Source: Bacillota bacterium (GTDB lineage Bacteria; Bacillota; Clostridia; Peptostreptococcales; Anaerovoracaceae). Taken from it: 7,735 nucleotides of DNA. Numbering within the stretch: position 1 is the first letter of the stretch; each line of letters starts with the position of its first letter. A model generated the notes under the pieces. That model searched no databases. It saw only the letters and a program-made list of their open reading frames with translations, and had not been told where the DNA came from. Made by a program: the position numbers and the translations under genes. This document shows, piece by piece, positions 1 to 5,798 of the stretch. The stretch is from assembly GCA_017619905.1 (NCBI GenBank), contig JAFZRK010000084.1, positions 1 through 7,735 on the forward strand. The letters run 5' to 3'.

Positions 1-228
1 GCCGCCCTCCTGGGCCAGCGCGACCGCCAGCTTTACGCCGGAGACCGACTGCATTATGGCCGAGGTCATGGGGATGTTGAGCTTAAGCTCCGGCTCCTCG
101 CCTTTTTTGAATTTTACGAGCGGTGTGGACAGATCCACGTTTGCCGGGATGCAGTCCGGGCCGGTGTAACCGGGCACCAGAAGGTACTCGCTGAATGTCC
201 TTGAAGGTTCGTTGAAATACTGTGCCAT
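1..228 (-). CDS. guaB: IMP dehydrogenase, N-terminal fragment (gene runs off the left edge)
   Basis: IMP dehydrogenase oxidises IMP to XMP with NAD+, the committed step of GMP synthesis in the cytosol. The 76 codons present start MAQYFNEPSRTFSEYLLVPG and continue through CIPANVDLSTPLVKF to an MTSAIMQSVSGVKLAVALAQEGG stretch. I recognise this as the N-terminus of the Firmicutes GuaB type, covering the start of the TIM barrel; the 'P(L/M)TSA(V/I)MQSV' block is typical. The catalytic cysteine loop, flap and CBS domains would lie beyond the window (family length about 480-500 residues). The ATG at 226-228 follows a strong ribosome site (GGAGGAG, 2 bases of spacing). It is 109 bases downstream of the carboxypeptidase stop, so it may be transcribed separately. 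Identification is from remembered family sequence; the frame is open to the window edge. Confidence 0.93.
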   Translation of the reverse strand, partial: MAQYFNEPSRTFSEYLLVPGYTGPDCIPANVDLSTPLVKFKKGEEPELKLNIPMTSAIMQSVSGVKLAVALAQEGG

Positions 229-247
229 TGCTCCTCCGATCTGTTGT

Positions 248-276
248 TTTATATGTGAACCGATTGTTTTATTATC
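248..276 (-). promoter_or_regulatory. AT-rich putative -10 region for guaB
   Basis: On the minus strand the AT-rich part of the guaB leader contains two -10-like hexamers, GATAAT (276 to 271) and TATAAA (253 to 248), within about 50 bases of the ATG. Neither has a convincing TTGACA-like partner at 16-18 bases, so the promoter assignment is weak. It is proposed mainly because guaB is separated from the upstream gene by 109 bases and the base composition changes sharply here. Confidence 0.25.
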
Positions 277-284
277 GCTGTAAT

Positions 285-338
285 GCGCTCAGCGGCACGG
301 TTTTGTCACGGGCCGGGCAGCGCCGCGGTGCGGACGCC
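285..338. repeat. Overlapping inverted repeats between the carboxypeptidase gene and guaB
   Basis: Two potential hairpins share bases. The first pairs 285-289 (GCGCT) with 319-323 (AGCGC), encloses symmetric 4-base internal loops, then pairs 294-299 (GGCACG) with 309-314 (CGGGCC) with one mismatch around a 9-base loop. The second, read on the minus strand, is GCGtCCGC-acc-GCGGCGC (337 to 320), a 7-bp stem with one bulged T. They overlap at 320-323, so both cannot form at once. Neither is followed by a T tract on the minus strand, so this is not a standard intrinsic terminator for the upstream gene. It may be a weak attenuator-like structure or simply GC-rich chance pairing. Confidence 0.3.
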
Positions 339-1240
339 TAGTCCAGTATGCCCAGGTATTCTTCGTAGGTGAGCTTTCCGCCGCCCTGCTGGAACATCTC
401 CGTGGCTGCCTTAACACCTATGTAGCGTATGTGCCAGGGCTCGAAGACGTAGCCGGTAAGCGCTCCGGGCTCTTTCTTGGTGCCGTCCACGTAGCGGATT
501 ATGAAGCCGAACTCGTGGCAGTGCGCCGCCACCCATTTGCCTTCCTCGGTCTCCCCAAACTCGTACGAAAGCGCGTAGTTCTGGGACTTTCCGCCTATGT
601 CCAGCGCCAGACCGGTCTGATGCTCGGACTGGCCTGGCTTTGCGGTGGATTTGTTGGCCTCGATCTCGCCCTTGTTCTTTACTTCCGGGTTGTAGAGGCG
701 GTCCCTCTGATACTCGTAGGACCTGTAGCCCGTGCGCATCTTTATGAATATGCCCTGCTCCTCCGCTGCTTCCACCATCGCTTCGAATGCTTCGGCGGCT
801 ACCTTGCGGAGCTGGTCCGTCTCGCCCTTTACGCCAACGCCGGAAACGGTGTACTTAACCGTTACCATGTCGTCCGGCTTGTATGCCTGAGCCAGCGGAT
901 GGCTGCGGTTGACCAGGATCATGTAGTTGTCGTCAACTACCTTGATCTCCTTGGCCATGCCCGTGGCAGGGTCTATGGTAAAGTCCTGCCTGGAGAGCGC
1001 AGTCTCCCTGGGGCCCGGTTCCTTATCCGGATCCGTCTGATCCCCGCCGCTCGGATTCCCTGAAGGATCCACGGTGTTGCCGGAAGGCGTTACGTTTCCG
1101 GAAGGCGTCCCGGAGGGTGTCTTTCCCGTTTCGCTGTTGCCCATTGCCACGCCTATTACGGACGACAGCACCATCGCCGCTATGACGATCAGCGCCACGG
1201 CTCCGAGCGATCCGCTGCTTTTCTTGTTATACCTTGCCAT
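338..1240 (-). CDS. Membrane-anchored VanY/DacB-type D-alanyl-D-alanine carboxypeptidase (peptidase M15B)
   Basis: A predicted zinc peptidase of 300 residues that removes the terminal D-Ala from peptidoglycan stem peptides outside the membrane. Residues 1-10 are basic and about 12-34 are hydrophobic with no lipobox, giving a single N-in membrane anchor. Residues 38-75 form a Pro/Ser/Gly linker with repeated PSG units, and the catalytic domain covers about 90-285. Visible M15B motifs are GYRS (171-174, substrate-binding Arg), SEHQTGLALD (205-214, zinc ligands His207 and Asp214) and EPWH (267-270, catalytic Glu267 and zinc ligand His270). All key residues are present, so it should be active. 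The ATG is preceded by a purine-rich AGGGA site. It follows the YczE-kinase gene by 48 bases and may also have its own -10 box. There is no vanHAX neighbourhood, so a housekeeping wall-trimming role is more likely than glycopeptide resistance. Confidence 0.9.
   Translation of the reverse strand: MARYNKKSSGSLGAVALIVIAAMVLSSVIGVAMGNSETGKTPSGTPSGNVTPSGNTVDPSGNPSGGDQTDPDKEPGPRETALSRQDFTIDPATGMAKEIKVVDDNYMILVNRSHPLAQAYKPDDMVTVKYTVSGVGVKGETDQLRKVAAEAFEAMVEAAEEQGIFIKMRTGYRSYEYQRDRLYNPEVKNKGEIEANKSTAKPGQSEHQTGLALDIGGKSQNYALSYEFGETEEGKWVAAHCHEFGFIIRYVDGTKKEPGALTGYVFEPWHIRYIGVKAATEMFQQGGGKLTYEEYLGILD
1043..1120 (-). repeat. PSG-repeat linker coding region in the carboxypeptidase gene
   Basis: Residues 41-66 consist of five PSG units spaced 4-8 residues apart (TPSG, TPSGN, TPSGN, DPSGN, NPSGG). 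At DNA level the plus strand shows two copies of CCGGAAGGCGT and a diverged CCGGAGGGTGT, so the linker grew by short tandem duplication. It probably acts as a flexible spacer between the membrane anchor and the peptidase domain. Confidence 0.75.
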
Positions 1241-1272
1241 CTGTCCCTTTTCCCCCTGATGATTTACAGATT

Positions 1273-1278
1273 ATTATA
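1273..1278 (-). promoter_or_regulatory. Putative -10 box for the carboxypeptidase gene
   Basis: A perfect TATAAT on the minus strand sits in an AT-rich pocket 32 bases before the carboxypeptidase ATG, just after the YczE-kinase stop codon (1289-1291). The expected -35 position, inside the end of the upstream gene, has no good TTGACA match (at best TTCCAC at 20 bases), and there is no extended TG. A weak internal promoter is plausible, alongside readthrough from the upstream gene. Confidence 0.35.
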
Positions 1279-1288
1279 CTATAAACTG

Positions 1289-2671
1289 CTACTCTTGTGT
1301 GGAATATTTTGTGTGATGATCCTTATTTCCGGCCTTCCAGCGCTCTATGGCGTCCACCACCAGCGGCGAGCTGTTGTCCCTTGTAAAAGCGGAAAGACTC
1401 AGCGTCATGTCGTAGTAGCGCGCCTGGCCCCACATCTCGCCGGTGAAGTCCTGATGATACTTGGAGCGGGATCTGTTCGTGGCGTGCATCGCCTTTTCCG
1501 CCGCTTCCTCGTCCAGGTTGTGGCGTCTCTCGGAACGCGCCACGCGGTCTTTGCGGTCCGCGTGCACGAATATCTTGAAGCAGTTCGGGTCGTCGCGCAG
1601 AATGTAGTTTCCGCAGTGTCCCAGAATGACCGCCCGCTTTTCTTCCTTCGCTATCCTGCGCAGCACCCTTACCTGCGCCGCGTACAGCTCGTCCAGCGGG
1701 TCCAGGGTCTGCTGTATCATGTAGGCGTAGGTGGAGTAATCGTACACCGCGCTGTGTCTCATGAGCTTCTCGTGCTCCGTTACGAAGCGCTCCGGCAGGC
1801 CGGATTCTTCTATCTCCATGCTTACGAGCTCGTCGTTGGAATAGACCTTGGCGCCCAGCTTCTCGGCGATGTCGTAGGCAAGGATGTCTCCGCTGGAGCC
1901 GAACTCCCAGTCCACGGTTATGATCAGCTTGCCGGGGTCGAAGGCCGCGGCCTCCGCCTGAGCCATGGCTGCCGCGCGCTTGGTCTGAGTTCCGCAGAAG
2001 TCCATGAGCGGCTTCTGGATGACGCTCATTATCGGCTTCATCACCGGGCCCAGCGTAAGAGCGCAGATTATTGTGCCCTCGCGCACGCCTACAAGTCCGT
2101 GGAAGAATATGAGCGACAGCGCCACCGCCACCGCGACTATAGCGACGTCGAATATCAGCAGGCACCTGGGAACCGGCCAACCCGTCTTCTGCGACATGGC
2201 CGCCGTAACGCCCTCGGCAGGAGCCGGGGAGATCTGCGGAGTTACGTACACCGCGATGCCCAGCGCCATGATCGGGATGCTTATTATCAGGTACACCAGC
2301 CGCATGACGTAGCTTTCGGGGGCCGGTATGAAGGACAGTATGCCCTGCCCCAGCGACAGGAAGTATCCGAATATGAAGGATACTGCTATCTCCAGCAGCA
2401 TGTGGAGCTTAAAGTCTCTGCGCAGTATCAGGAACTGCACCAGTATGTACACGCAGTAGATGGCCGTGGTTATGGTGCCCAGCCCAAGCGACGTGTTGCC
2501 CTTGCTGAGCAGTATCTGGTAGATGACGTTGGGGATGCCCGTCGTTGGGCTCGCGCCAAGCGCGGACTTTACCGCTATGACGACGCCCAGCGCCAGTATC
2601 AGCTGCCCTATGCAGAACACTATCAGCCGCTTAATTAAGTTTACCGGGGAGATCTTTTCTTTCAAGACCAT
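1289..2671 (-). CDS. YczE-like integral membrane protein fused to a cytidylate-kinase-like domain
   Basis: A two-part protein of 460 residues. Residues 1-218 hold about five hydrophobic segments (roughly 13-35, 63-83, 90-112, 121-143, 170-191) with family-like features LGVVIAVKSALGASP (28-42) and PQISPAPAEGVTAAMSQKTG (145-164), matching the YczE/YitT-type membrane family of unknown transport or regulatory role. Residues 248-430 resemble the cytidylate kinase-like family (Cytidylate_kin2): ITVDWEFGSSG (251-261) at the phosphate-loop position, GHCGNYILRD (351-360), then TGEMWGQARYYD (410-421). The nucleotide-binding motifs look altered from the consensus I remember (ISREYGSGG and GRCAD), so kinase activity is doubtful. 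The domain should be cytoplasmic if the bundle ends N-in/C-in. The ATG has a good AAGGAG ribosome site 3 bases upstream. It lies 72 bases after the ABC gene, probably in the same operon. The actual function is unknown. Confidence 0.8.
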   Translation of the reverse strand: MVLKEKISPVNLIKRLIVFCIGQLILALGVVIAVKSALGASPTTGIPNVIYQILLSKGNTSLGLGTITTAIYCVYILVQFLILRRDFKLHMLLEIAVSFIFGYFLSLGQGILSFIPAPESYVMRLVYLIISIPIMALGIAVYVTPQISPAPAEGVTAAMSQKTGWPVPRCLLIFDVAIVAVAVALSLIFFHGLVGVREGTIICALTLGPVMKPIMSVIQKPLMDFCGTQTKRAAAMAQAEAAAFDPGKLIITVDWEFGSSGDILAYDIAEKLGAKVYSNDELVSMEIEESGLPERFVTEHEKLMRHSAVYDYSTYAYMIQQTLDPLDELYAAQVRVLRRIAKEEKRAVILGHCGNYILRDDPNCFKIFVHADRKDRVARSERRHNLDEEAAEKAMHATNRSRSKYHQDFTGEMWGQARYYDMTLSLSAFTRDNSSPLVVDAIERWKAGNKDHHTKYSTQE

Positions 2672-2688
2672 TGCTCCTTTTATTCCTA

Positions 2689-2705
2689 CCGCGCAGCCCG
2701 CGCGG
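2689..2705 (-). repeat. Intercistronic GC hairpin upstream of the YczE-kinase gene
   Basis: On the minus strand CCGCGC-gggct-GCGCGG forms a perfect 6-bp GC stem with a 5-base loop, located between the ABC stop and the next gene and ending about 8 bases before its AAGGAG ribosome site. It has no T tract, so it is unlikely to terminate transcription. It could protect the mRNA 3' end of the ABC cistron or modulate the ratio of the two products. Confidence 0.45.
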
Positions 2706-2743
2706 AGTATTTGCTTATTGTGCGGACCGTAATGCCGCGCCTG

Positions 2744-5700
2744 TCATTCGCTGCGCAGCGCCGCCACGGGATCTTTCCTTGCCGCCTTGCCGGACGGTAT
2801 AAGTCCGCCGATGACGGTCAGCACCACGCTTATTATCACCAGCGCCAGGCCTCCGAACGCCGGAAGTACCGCGCTCACGTCCGGGTTGCCGGTCAGCGAA
2901 TGGATCACCGCGTTGCCCGGTATCAGTATCAGCAGCGCCACCGCGACGCCCAGAATGCCCGCCATCAGACCAACTATGAATGTCTCCGCGTTGAACACCT
3001 GCGCTATGTTGCGCTTGGACGCGCCTATGGCCCGCAGTATTCCTATCTCCTTGGTGCGCTCAAGCACGGAGATGTAGGTTATTATGCCTATCATTATGGA
3101 CGACACGATCAGCGATATCGCCACGAACGCCACGAGCACGTAGCTTATGGTGTTTACTATCGTCGTTACGGAGGACATCAGCGTGGCCACGTAGTCCGTG
3201 TAGGTTATCACCTTGTCGTCCAGGCCGGCTTCTCTTACCTCCGCGTTGTAGGTATCGATCAGCGCCGACAGCCTGCCCTTGCTCTCGAAGTCCTTTGGAT
3301 AGATGAGTATGGAGGACGGCTGGTCCTCGTCCGCGCTGTTGAACTTGCGCAGGTTGCCTTCGTAGCTCTCCTTACTGTCCTGAGCCATGGACATCATCAG
3401 TTCGCTAAGCTCGCTGCCTTCCATGTTGAACTGTATTGCGCCGGCGAACGCGTCCGTGTCCACCCACACGGCGTTGCGGAGGTTCCCCGCGAACTGCCCC
3501 ATGGACTTCTCCAGCTTTTCCTCCACCTGGTCCATCAGCTGGTCCATTACAGACTGCAGTATCTTGTCGATCTGCGCCTGGATTATTGGCTGCACCTGCT
3601 CGGAGACCAGTCCCATGGAGCTGCTTATCTGCTTGCGGAGCTCCTCCTGATCCACGGTGTAGCCGGGGTCTCCGGACGCGATCTTCTGCCCTATCTCCGA
3701 GTTCATGAAATCCTCGACGGCAGGGGTCATGTCGACGTCCTGCAGCCCTGACAGGTCTACCTGCGAAAAGTCTATGTTCACCTTTGAAAAGTCCAGATCG
3801 CCCAGATCCGAAAGATCCATGTTGAGGGCGCTCTGGTCTATGTGGAATGCGCCCGCCATCGCGTCGCCGTCTAACGTAAACAGACTCGACATGTCGAAGG
3901 GCTCGCTCTCCTCCTCGCCGAACGCCTTGCCGGTGAACACGTTGACCGTGCGGTCCGCCTTCTGCGCCTTTACTATGTCGCTGTTTTCTGACTGGTCCAT
4001 TACATAGCCAATCAGATCGTGATGGTAGCAGACTCCGTAGCTGAGCATGGTCGCCTTGGCGCCCTCCGCCGGCTTTACAACGCCCACGATGGTGATCGGT
4101 TCGCTGTCCTTTACAAGCTGCAGCATGTAGTCCTGGTTCTGGCTGCGGTCCACGTAGACCCCGTAGGTGGAGTCGTACTCGTAGGTCCCGGTGATGTCCA
4201 CCAGCTTGAACTCCAGACCCATGAAGTCCTCGTAGGTATAGGTGGCGACGGGCCCGTCCGGTGTCTGAACGGTCTCGCCGCGCATGTAGCGGTCTATCAT
4301 GTCGTCCAGTTCGGACATGTCCTTGAGCCCCAGCGAATACAGCGTGGTGTCGCTTACGGAGCCGCTGGGCGGAAGCACCAGCACCAGCTCGTTGTATTTT
4401 TCGGGCCAGCGACCGGCCTTGATCTCGTACTGGTCCCTGTAGAGCTCGTCCTTCTCCGGCAGCGCGAAGAAGCAGTCGCCGTTCATCATCATGTAGCTGG
4501 AGAAGCCACCGTAGGAGACCCCCATCTTGCTGAGCGTCTGATCCGGGTGGATCTGCCTGTAGCCGACCTTGTCGTCCAGGCGGTATATCTGCGGGGACAC
4601 GGGGTAGCTGTACTCCACGGCCACCGCGTTCTCCATCACTTCTTTGCTGTTTTCGTCCAGGTACTTCTTGAAGGACGCCAAGTCGTTGCTCTTGATGCCG
4701 GAGAACATGTTCATGGCGATGCGGCGCTCCTTGGCCTCCACGTTCGCCTGCTCTTCCTCTTTCTCCTTGTCGTCCGAACTGCTGCCGGCCTGCTCCATCT
4801 GCATGAACATGCCGGAGAAGTCCACGCCGGAGGACTCTATCATGAGCGGGTACTCGGACAGGGTCTCTTCTTCTATGTTCTTGATGTACGCGTCAACGCC
4901 GTTGGACAGCGACAATATCAGCGCAATGCCTATTATTCCTATGGATCCCGCGAAAGCGGTGAGTATGGTGCGGCCGCGCTTGGTCCACAGGTTGTTGAAG
5001 GACAGCGCCAGCGCTGTAAAGAATGACATGGAGGCGTGGCCCAGGTTCTTGTGGACCGCCTCGGTCTCCACCTCCGGGTCGAAGGGGTCGGAGTCGCATA
5101 TTATGCGGCCGTCCCTCAGCTGCACTATCCTTGTGGCGTACTCGTTGGCAAGCTCGGGATTGTGAGTTACCATTACCACCAGCCTGTCCTTCGCAACTTC
5201 CTTAAGAAGCTCCATTATCTGGATGCTGGTGTGGGTGTCCAGGGCGCCGGTAGGCTCGTCCGCAAGCAGTATGTCCGGGTCGTTTACAAGGGCGCGGGCT
5301 ATCGCTACGCGCTGCATCTGTCCGCCGGACATCTGGTTGGGCTTCTTGTGGAGCTGGTCGCCCAGGCCCACTTTTTCCAGGGCTTCGGTCGCTCTCTTCC
5401 GCTTTTCGGAGCGGGAAACTCCGGATATGGTAAGAGCGAGCTCCACGTTCGCGAGCACGCTCTGATGAGGTATAAGATTATAACTTTGGAAAACGAACCC
5501 TATGGTGTGGTTCCTGTAGGAGTCCCAGTCGCGGTCCATGTACTTTTTGGTGGAAACTCCGTTGATGATAAGATCGCCGCTGTCGTAGCGGTCCAGACCC
5601 CCTATAAGGTTAAGAAGCGTGGTCTTGCCGGAACCGCTGGGGCCCAGCACGGCCACGAACTCGCTTTCGCGCAGCGCAAGACAGACGTCGTCCAGAGCGG

Positions 5701-5755
5701 TCTGGACCAGCGTCCCCGTGCGGTATTCTTTTCTTACGTTCTTTATCTGGAGCAT
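2744..5755 (-). CDS. MacB/FtsX-type (type VII) ABC protein: fused ATPase and permease with a very large extracellular domain
   Basis: A 1003-residue ABC protein whose N-terminal ATPase (about 1-225) has a complete set of motifs: Walker A GPSGSGKT (38-45), Q-loop Gln90, signature MSGGQ (142-146), Walker B ILLADEP (162-168), ALD D-loop (171-173) and switch His198. The permease has MacB topology: TM1 about 264-286, an extracellular domain of about 575 residues, then TM2 (about 866-893), TM3 (924-946) and TM4 (966-988), with FtsX-like ERTKEIGILRAIGASKRNI after TM2 and a final GKAARKDPVAALR. The expected assembly is a homodimer. Type VII proteins transmit force across the membrane rather than carrying solutes through it, in peptide export or resistance, lipoprotein handling or hydrolase control; the substrate here is unknown. 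Escherichia coli MacB is about 650 residues, and the excess lies in the extracellular domain. The ATG is 35 bases after the lipoprotein gene, has an in-frame TGA two codons upstream, and lacks any Shine-Dalgarno sequence. Confidence 0.93.
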   Translation of the reverse strand: MLQIKNVRKEYRTGTLVQTALDDVCLALRESEFVAVLGPSGSGKTTLLNLIGGLDRYDSGDLIINGVSTKKYMDRDWDSYRNHTIGFVFQSYNLIPHQSVLANVELALTISGVSRSEKRKRATEALEKVGLGDQLHKKPNQMSGGQMQRVAIARALVNDPDILLADEPTGALDTHTSIQIMELLKEVAKDRLVVMVTHNPELANEYATRIVQLRDGRIICDSDPFDPEVETEAVHKNLGHASMSFFTALALSFNNLWTKRGRTILTAFAGSIGIIGIALILSLSNGVDAYIKNIEEETLSEYPLMIESSGVDFSGMFMQMEQAGSSSDDKEKEEEQANVEAKERRIAMNMFSGIKSNDLASFKKYLDENSKEVMENAVAVEYSYPVSPQIYRLDDKVGYRQIHPDQTLSKMGVSYGGFSSYMMMNGDCFFALPEKDELYRDQYEIKAGRWPEKYNELVLVLPPSGSVSDTTLYSLGLKDMSELDDMIDRYMRGETVQTPDGPVATYTYEDFMGLEFKLVDITGTYEYDSTYGVYVDRSQNQDYMLQLVKDSEPITIVGVVKPAEGAKATMLSYGVCYHHDLIGYVMDQSENSDIVKAQKADRTVNVFTGKAFGEEESEPFDMSSLFTLDGDAMAGAFHIDQSALNMDLSDLGDLDFSKVNIDFSQVDLSGLQDVDMTPAVEDFMNSEIGQKIASGDPGYTVDQEELRKQISSSMGLVSEQVQPIIQAQIDKILQSVMDQLMDQVEEKLEKSMGQFAGNLRNAVWVDTDAFAGAIQFNMEGSELSELMMSMAQDSKESYEGNLRKFNSADEDQPSSILIYPKDFESKGRLSALIDTYNAEVREAGLDDKVITYTDYVATLMSSVTTIVNTISYVLVAFVAISLIVSSIMIGIITYISVLERTKEIGILRAIGASKRNIAQVFNAETFIVGLMAGILGVAVALLILIPGNAVIHSLTGNPDVSAVLPAFGGLALVIISVVLTVIGGLIPSGKAARKDPVAALRSE
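3728..3817 (-). repeat. DLS-rich pseudo-repeat in the ABC extracellular domain
   Basis: Residues 647-676 of the ABC protein run as short degenerate units of the form D-(L/F)-S-x-(V/L), such as DLSDLGDL, DFSKVNI, DFSQVDL and SGLQDVDM. Acidic and hydrophobic residues alternate, as in a short beta-strand ladder or repeat turn. It precedes a predicted helical, coiled-coil-like stretch (about 703-760). The repeat is visible at protein level only; the DNA units are diverged. Confidence 0.6.
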
Positions 5756-5767
5756 CCGTCAGTATTC

Positions 5768-5798
5768 TTTATATGGGACAGTTGCCTACATCAGTCAA
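5768..5798 (-). promoter_or_regulatory. Possible internal promoter giving a near-leaderless ABC transcript
   Basis: On the minus strand TTGACT (5798 to 5793) overlaps the lipoprotein stop codon and is followed after 19 bases by TATAAA (5773 to 5768). A start at the usual distance would fall near 5761, leaving about 6 bases before the ABC ATG at 5755. The 19-base spacing is longer than optimal, so this is tentative. It would be consistent with the missing Shine-Dalgarno sequence; translational coupling or a weak start is the alternative. Confidence 0.3.

Noticed and set aside
229..337. Purine riboswitch upstream of guaB
   Set aside because: The spacer is short and I see none of the conserved purine-riboswitch core motifs.
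338..1240. Vancomycin-resistance gene vanY
   Set aside because: The peptidase family is right, but no vanR/S/H/A/X genes are present and M15B carboxypeptidases are common housekeeping wall enzymes; a resistance claim is not supported.
1323..2180. 285-codon minus-strand frame overlapping the YczE-kinase gene, as a possible second gene or frameshift
   Set aside because: Its Arg/Gly-rich translation matches nothing, while the main frame carries both domains continuously from start to stop.
1259..5026. Long plus-strand open frames opposite the YczE-kinase and ABC genes (e.g. 1259-2638, 2711-3751, 4019-5026)
   Set aside because: They are antisense to genes with clear domain motifs, have His/Arg/Val-rich low-similarity translations, lack ribosome sites and are expected from the codon bias of the real genes.
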